Assembly (NCBI GenBank): GCA_963816955.1
Contig: CAWFME010000002.1
Span: 1 to 64,000, forward strand
Origin: DATFQI01 sp963816955
Lineage (GTDB): Bacteria; Actinomycetota; Thermoleophilia; Solirubrobacterales; Solirubrobacteraceae
Reading direction: 5' to 3'
Length of the DNA stretch: 64,000 nt
The number at the start of each line of letters is the position of its first letter. Position 1 is the first letter of the stretch. Made by a program: the position numbers and the translations under genes. The notes beneath the pieces were generated by a model. It saw nothing but the letters and a program-made list of their open reading frames with translations. It did no database searches and was not told the DNA's origin. Positions 60,310 to 64,000 of this stretch are shown in pieces.

Positions 60310-61691
60310 AGCACTGGAGCGACAGCCGGGTCGCGGGCGCGGCAGGGGCCCAGTTGCTGCGCCCGCATCCCGACGGCCGCGCGGCGGACGGCCCGTCGCG
60401 GGTCACGATCGACTCCCGCGACATCGGGTCGGGCGATCTGTTCGTCGGCATCCCGGGGGAGAACGTCGACGGCGGCTCGTTCGCGTCGATGGCGCTCGCC
60501 GCGGGCGCCTGGGGCGTGCTGGTGACGGGGGAGTGGGCGGCCGAGGCGGTCGTGGTCGAGAAGGGTGCGGTGCTGCTCAGCCAGACGCCGACCGCGGCGC
60601 TCGGTGCGCTGGCCCGCGCGTGGCGGCGCGACCTGGCCTCGCACGTCATCGCGGTCACGGGCTCGGTCGGCAAGACCTCCACGAAGGACCTGATCACCGC
60701 GCTGATCGCCCCGCACCGCAGCGTGGCGTCGAACCCGCGCAACTACAACACGGAGATCGGCCTGCCGCTGGCGATCCTCGGGGCGCCGCTCGGAACCCAG
60801 GTGATGGTGCTCGAGATGGGCATGCGCGGGTTCGGGCAGATCGCCGAGCTGGCCGCGATCGCCGAGCCCGACGTCGGCGTGATCACCAACATCGGCCCGG
60901 TGCACCTGGAGCAGATGGGGTCGCTGGAGGGTGTCGCGAAGGCCAAGGCGGAGCTGCTCGAAGGGCTCTACGACGGCGCGACGGCTGTCGTGCCGAGCGA
61001 CGAGCCGCTGCTGGAGCCGTGGCTGCGCGAGGCGCTGAAGGTCACGACGTTCGGCCCGGGAGGCGACGTCACGTTCGAGGGCAGCTCGCTGCGCGGCGGC
61101 ACGGTGCCCGACGGCGTGCCGTCGAGCCACGTCGTGCTGGCCGACGGCGAGCGGATCGAGCTCGAGCTGCCGTTCGACCAGGCCCACAACCTCATGAACA
61201 CGCTCGCCGCGGTGGCCGCCGCGCGCGCCGTCGGCGTCACGCCCGGCGGGCGGGTGGACGTGCGCTTCTCCGGCCTGCGCGGCGAGCGGGTGCTGCTCGG
61301 CACGGGCGCCACCGTCATCAACGACTGCTACAACGCCAACCCGCTCTCCATGCGCGCCGCACTCGACGACCTCGCGAGCCACGAGACCGCCGGCCGTCGC
61401 CTGGCGGTGCTCGGCGACATGCTCGAGCTCGGCCCGGCCGAGGAGGACCATCACCGCGACGTCGGCGCCTACGCCGCCACCGCGGGGGTCGACGTGCTGG
61501 TGACCGTCGGGTCGCGCGCCGCGAAGATGCTCGACGCCTTCGACGGCGAGGGCCACGCGGTGGGCACCGCGGCGGAGGCGGCGACGCTGGCGGCGGAGCT
61601 GCTGGCGCCGGGCGACGTCCTGCTGGTCAAGGGGTCGCGCGGGGTCGGGCTCGAGGTCGTCGCCGAGGCGCTGTCAGAGGCGGAGGGCTGA
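60306..61691 (+). CDS. murF: UDP-MurNAc-pentapeptide synthetase MurF
   Basis: It adds D-Ala-D-Ala to the UDP-MurNAc tripeptide. The ATP loop is VIAVTGSVGKTSTKDLITAL. VASNPRNYNTEIGLPLAIL, TNIGPVHLEQMGSLEGVAKA and INDCYNANPLSMRAALDDLA are the family blocks, and LVKGSRGVGLEVV is the C-terminal motif. It is 461 residues long. The GTG at 60306 overlaps murE. The stop and the mraY start share one base. Confidence 0.96.
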   Translation: MKHWSDSRVAGAAGAQLLRPHPDGRAADGPSRVTIDSRDIGSGDLFVGIPGENVDGGSFASMALAAGAWGVLVTGEWAAEAVVVEKGAVLLSQTPTAALGALARAWRRDLASHVIAVTGSVGKTSTKDLITALIAPHRSVASNPRNYNTEIGLPLAILGAPLGTQVMVLEMGMRGFGQIAELAAIAEPDVGVITNIGPVHLEQMGSLEGVAKAKAELLEGLYDGATAVVPSDEPLLEPWLREALKVTTFGPGGDVTFEGSSLRGGTVPDGVPSSHVVLADGERIELELPFDQAHNLMNTLAAVAAARAVGVTPGGRVDVRFSGLRGERVLLGTGATVINDCYNANPLSMRAALDDLASHETAGRRLAVLGDMLELGPAEEDHHRDVGAYAATAGVDVLVTVGSRAAKMLDAFDGEGHAVGTAAEAATLAAELLAPGDVLLVKGSRGVGLEVVAEALSEAEG

Positions 61692-62656
61692 TGGGGGAGG
61701 TCCTCATCGCCGGCACGGCCTCCCTGCTGATCTGCATCTTCCTCTCGCCCAAGTTCATCTCGTTCCTGCGGCGGCGGGAGTTCGGCCAGCAGATCCGCGA
61801 GGAGGGCCCGCAGGAGCACCACGCCAAGGCCGGGACGCCGACCATGGGCGGGATCATCATCTTCACCGCGATCGCGGTGCCGTTCCTGCTGCTGACGGAC
61901 TTCGATCCGCGGGCGGTGGGCGTGTTCGGGGTCGCCACGGCGTGCGCGCTGCTCGGCTTCGCCGACGACTACGTGAAGGTCGCCCGGCGGCGCTCGCTGG
62001 GGCTGCGCGGGCGGACGAAGCTCGTGGTGACGGTCCTGATCGCGATCGGGCTGTGGCTGGCCGCCACCGAGTGGGCGACCCTGCCGGACACGATCAACCT
62101 GCGGGTCATCGACGCCCAGGTCGACGTCGGGATCCTCTATCCGGTCTTCATCTACTTCGTGCTCGCCGGGACCACGTCTGCCGTCAACCTGACCGACGGC
62201 CTGGACGGCCTGGCCGCGGGCTGTGCGGCGATCGTGCTGCTCGCGTACATCGCGATCACCTTCACGACGCGCCAGACCGACCTGGCGCTGGTGGCGGGCT
62301 GCCTCGTCGGCGCGTGCGTCGGCTTCCTCTGGTTCAACTCGTTCCCCGCCTCGATCTTCATGGGGGACACGGGGTCCCTCGGCCTGGGAGGCGGGATCGC
62401 GGCGATGGCGGTGATGACCAAGACCGAGGTGCTGCTGATCATCCTCGGCGGCATCTTCGTGATCGAGGCGCTGTCGGTGCTGATCCAGGTCTTCTCCTTC
62501 CAGGCGTTCCGCAAGCGCGTGTTCCTGATGGCGCCGATCCACCACCACTTCGAGCTCCAGGCCTGGTCGGAGACGAAGATCATCCTGCGCTTCTGGATCG
62601 TCGCCGCGGTCTGCAGCGCGATCGGTTTCACGCTGTACCAGCAGTCGCTCGGCTAG
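61691..62656 (+). CDS. mraY: Phospho-MurNAc-pentapeptide transferase MraY
   Basis: This ten-helix membrane enzyme makes lipid I. The motifs are HHAKAGTPTMGGIIIFTAI, FADDYVKVARRRSLGL, TTSAVNLTDGLDGLAAGCA, FMGDTGSLGLGGGIAAMAV and the His loop MAPIHHHFELQAWSETKI. It is 321 residues long. The ATG at 61691 abuts murF. In most dcw clusters murD, ftsW and murG come next, but here they do not. Confidence 0.97.
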   Translation: MGEVLIAGTASLLICIFLSPKFISFLRRREFGQQIREEGPQEHHAKAGTPTMGGIIIFTAIAVPFLLLTDFDPRAVGVFGVATACALLGFADDYVKVARRRSLGLRGRTKLVVTVLIAIGLWLAATEWATLPDTINLRVIDAQVDVGILYPVFIYFVLAGTTSAVNLTDGLDGLAAGCAAIVLLAYIAITFTTRQTDLALVAGCLVGACVGFLWFNSFPASIFMGDTGSLGLGGGIAAMAVMTKTEVLLIILGGIFVIEALSVLIQVFSFQAFRKRVFLMAPIHHHFELQAWSETKIILRFWIVAAVCSAIGFTLYQQSLG

Positions 62657-62755
62657 CGCCCGCTCTGCGCCGACTTCGTTCCGGTTCCGTGCGCCGGGGG
62701 CGAATCGTGCGGCGGCGGCCCTCTCGCTCTCCACACACGACGAGAGGAGCTCGAG

Positions 62756-63055
62756 ATGGATGCCGACCTGCTGCCGGGGATCGTCGCCTCGATCCCGCCG
62801 GGGGCCTGGATGAGCTACGGCGACGTCGCCCGCGCGGCCGGCGGCGGGGACACCCATGCCCGCTCGCTGAACGGGCGCTTCACCCGTACGGAGATGCCCG
62901 GCGCGCACCGCGTCCTGAAGTCCGACGGGACCGTCGGCGGCACCGCGCTCGGCGACCCGGCCGGGGTCCGCCGCCGGCTCGAGGCCGAGGGCCTGGAGTT
63001 CGAGAACGGCAGGGCCGCGCAGTCCGCCCGCGTCCGGCCCGAGGTCACGGCATGA
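62756..63055 (+). CDS. Alkyltransferase-like (ATL) DNA-binding protein
   Basis: This is the DNA-binding half of the MGMT fold in 99 residues: PPGAWMSYGDVARAAGGGD, then the Arg-finger region ARSLNGRFTRTE and PGAHRVLKSDGTVGGTALGD. In a true O6-alkylguanine transferase the motif is P-C-H-R; here it is GAHR, so the acceptor Cys is absent. ATL proteins bind O6-alkylguanine and flag it for excision repair. GAGAGGAG lies 7 bases before the ATG. With the AidB-like gene 4 kb upstream it suggests alkylation-damage defence. Confidence 0.75.
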   Translation: MDADLLPGIVASIPPGAWMSYGDVARAAGGGDTHARSLNGRFTRTEMPGAHRVLKSDGTVGGTALGDPAGVRRRLEAEGLEFENGRAAQSARVRPEVTA

Positions 63056-64000
63056 CCCGCGCGCCTGGGCGCCGCGCGCCCGGCGTGCGGTGGTGCCGCC
63101 GTGCGCTTGCGCGTGCGGCGATGCTCGCCGCGCTGGTGGCGCTCGCTTCCGCGGCCCCGGCCGAGGCCGGGTCGTTCCGCGTCTCGCAGTGCCGCGCGGC
63201 GGCCGACGGGGCCTTTCAGGCGTCGCTGTGGTCGGTCGACCGCGGCTGGCTCACGGTCAGGTGCGGCTCGGCAGGTGGCATCGTGCAGGTCGGCATCGGC
63301 AGCTGGCGCTTGCCCGGGGGCGCCTCGACGTTCGCTCACGTCACGCTGCCGGCCTCGATGCCGCGGACGTCAGCGCGTGCCGCCTGGATCGACTGGCACT
63401 CCAACCCGTCGTCGCCGGGCACGAACCCGGCGTACCTGATCCTCGCCGTCAACGGCGTGCGGCTCTACGACGCGGCGGCCGGCCAGGGGACCGCCCCCGG
63501 CGCCGCGATGCGCCTCGAGCTGCCCGCGGGCTCGCGCAGCCTGTCGTTCAGGATCTACTGCGCGACGGCCTACGGACCCGGATGGTGCACCTGGCCCGGC
63601 TCCCAGCTCGACATCCGCGGGCTGACACTGGAACTCGAGGAGTCCGGCGACCCGTCGGCCACCGCGGACGGCGCGCTCGTCGCCGGCGGCGAGCGGTCGG
63701 GCGTCGTGCCGGTCGCGATCTCGGCGGCCGACGGCGACTCCGGGGTGCGGCGCGTCTCGGTCTCGCTCGGCGGCGTACCGGTCGGGACGCTCGAGCCCGC
63801 CGAGCCGTGCACGGACGATCGCCTCCCGCCGTGCTCGCAGAGCCTGCGCGGAACGCTGGACGTGGACACCCGGCTCGTCCCCGACGGCGAGCGGCGGCTG
63901 CGGCTCGTCGTCAGCGACGCGGCCGGGAACATCCAGACCTACGACGCCGGGACCGTGCGCGTCGCGAACATCCCCGTCGTCCCGCCCGGGCCCGGGCCCG
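63052..64000 (+). CDS. Exported protein with Ig-like domains, truncated by the window end
   Basis: The ATG at 63052 overlaps the upstream stop (ATGA). The signal peptide is MLAALVALASAAPAEAG after a basic N-region. The mature part starts with a Cys-containing beta domain (FRVSQCRAAADGAFQASLWS, RIYCATAYGPGWCTWPGSQL) resembling a jelly roll. A Big/Ig-like domain with DGDSGVRRVSVSLGGVPVG follows. The frame is open to base 64000, so the gene continues beyond it. Similar exported proteins are frequent in Solirubrobacterales. The function is unknown. Confidence 0.7.
   Translation, partial: MTRAPGRRAPGVRWCRRALARAAMLAALVALASAAPAEAGSFRVSQCRAAADGAFQASLWSVDRGWLTVRCGSAGGIVQVGIGSWRLPGGASTFAHVTLPASMPRTSARAAWIDWHSNPSSPGTNPAYLILAVNGVRLYDAAAGQGTAPGAAMRLELPAGSRSLSFRIYCATAYGPGWCTWPGSQLDIRGLTLELEESGDPSATADGALVAGGERSGVVPVAISAADGDSGVRRVSVSLGGVPVGTLEPAEPCTDDRLPPCSQSLRGTLDVDTRLVPDGERRLRLVVSDAAGNIQTYDAGTVRVANIPVVPPGPGP

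Overview
The window is about 64 kb of very GC-rich DNA from a high-GC actinobacterium. The gene set suggests Thermoleophilia (Solirubrobacterales-like): many GTG starts, short TANNNT-type promoters placed almost on the start codon, a divergent Rho, large ATP-binding LuxR regulators, actinobacterial tRNA-flanking HTH/LAGLIDADG genes and meso-DAP type MurE. This placement is an inference from gene content; no rRNA or other marker was available. No CRISPR array, insertion sequence, prophage or rRNA gene was seen.

The layout runs as follows. Positions 1-5.6 kb hold coiled-coil proteins and a complete partner-switching stress module: a SigB/SigF-type sigma factor, a STAS anti-anti-sigma factor, a HATPase anti-sigma factor, and a PAS/GAF/PP2C phosphatase translationally coupled to a stand-alone B12 protein with the CarH photoreceptor motifs. 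From 5.6 to 9.4 kb there are a P450, a DUF1232 protein, a peptidoglycan hydrolase behind a c-di-AMP (ydaO) riboswitch, a LexA-box-preceded HTH/LAGLIDADG gene, and tRNA-Leu and tRNA-Glu. This first 9 kb has a frame break every few hundred bases, most likely sequencing indels, so its genes are given as whole loci spanning several frames.

From 9.4 to 20.3 kb there are small unknowns, a GNAT, a MerR-like protein, a PduO cobalamin adenosyltransferase, and then a cobalamin riboswitch driving a tightly overlapping six-gene operon. The operon encodes three exported transcobalamin-like proteins, EcfT, a fused EcfAA', and an ECF S component fused to an alpha/alpha-barrel domain. Together with the adenosyltransferase and the B12 photoreceptor this makes cobalamin the theme of the left third of the window.

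From 20.3 to 35.4 kb lie the three-gene proton-translocating transhydrogenase, an exported nuclease, a MOSC protein, a nitroreductase, GlpD, FolP, a catalytically altered Rho-like protein and an MFS exporter. From 35.4 to 41.1 kb there are a LuxR/LAL regulator and a minus-strand operon of a small protein, an ECF sigma factor and a cytoplasmic subtilisin-like protease. The protease carries a separable 66-residue tail with GPYIK repeats. From 41.1 to 49.3 kb two two-component systems are interleaved with a partial Tad pilus locus (CpaB, CpaF, TadB, TadC) and a helical-repeat exported protein.

From 49.4 kb to the end: a DUF3352 lipoprotein, then the division/cell-wall (dcw) cluster mraZ-rsmH-ftsL-ftsI and murE-murF-mraY. 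A Baeyer-Villiger monooxygenase, a TetR regulator and an AidB-like acyl-CoA dehydrogenase split the cluster. An alkyltransferase-like protein and a truncated exported protein follow mraY.
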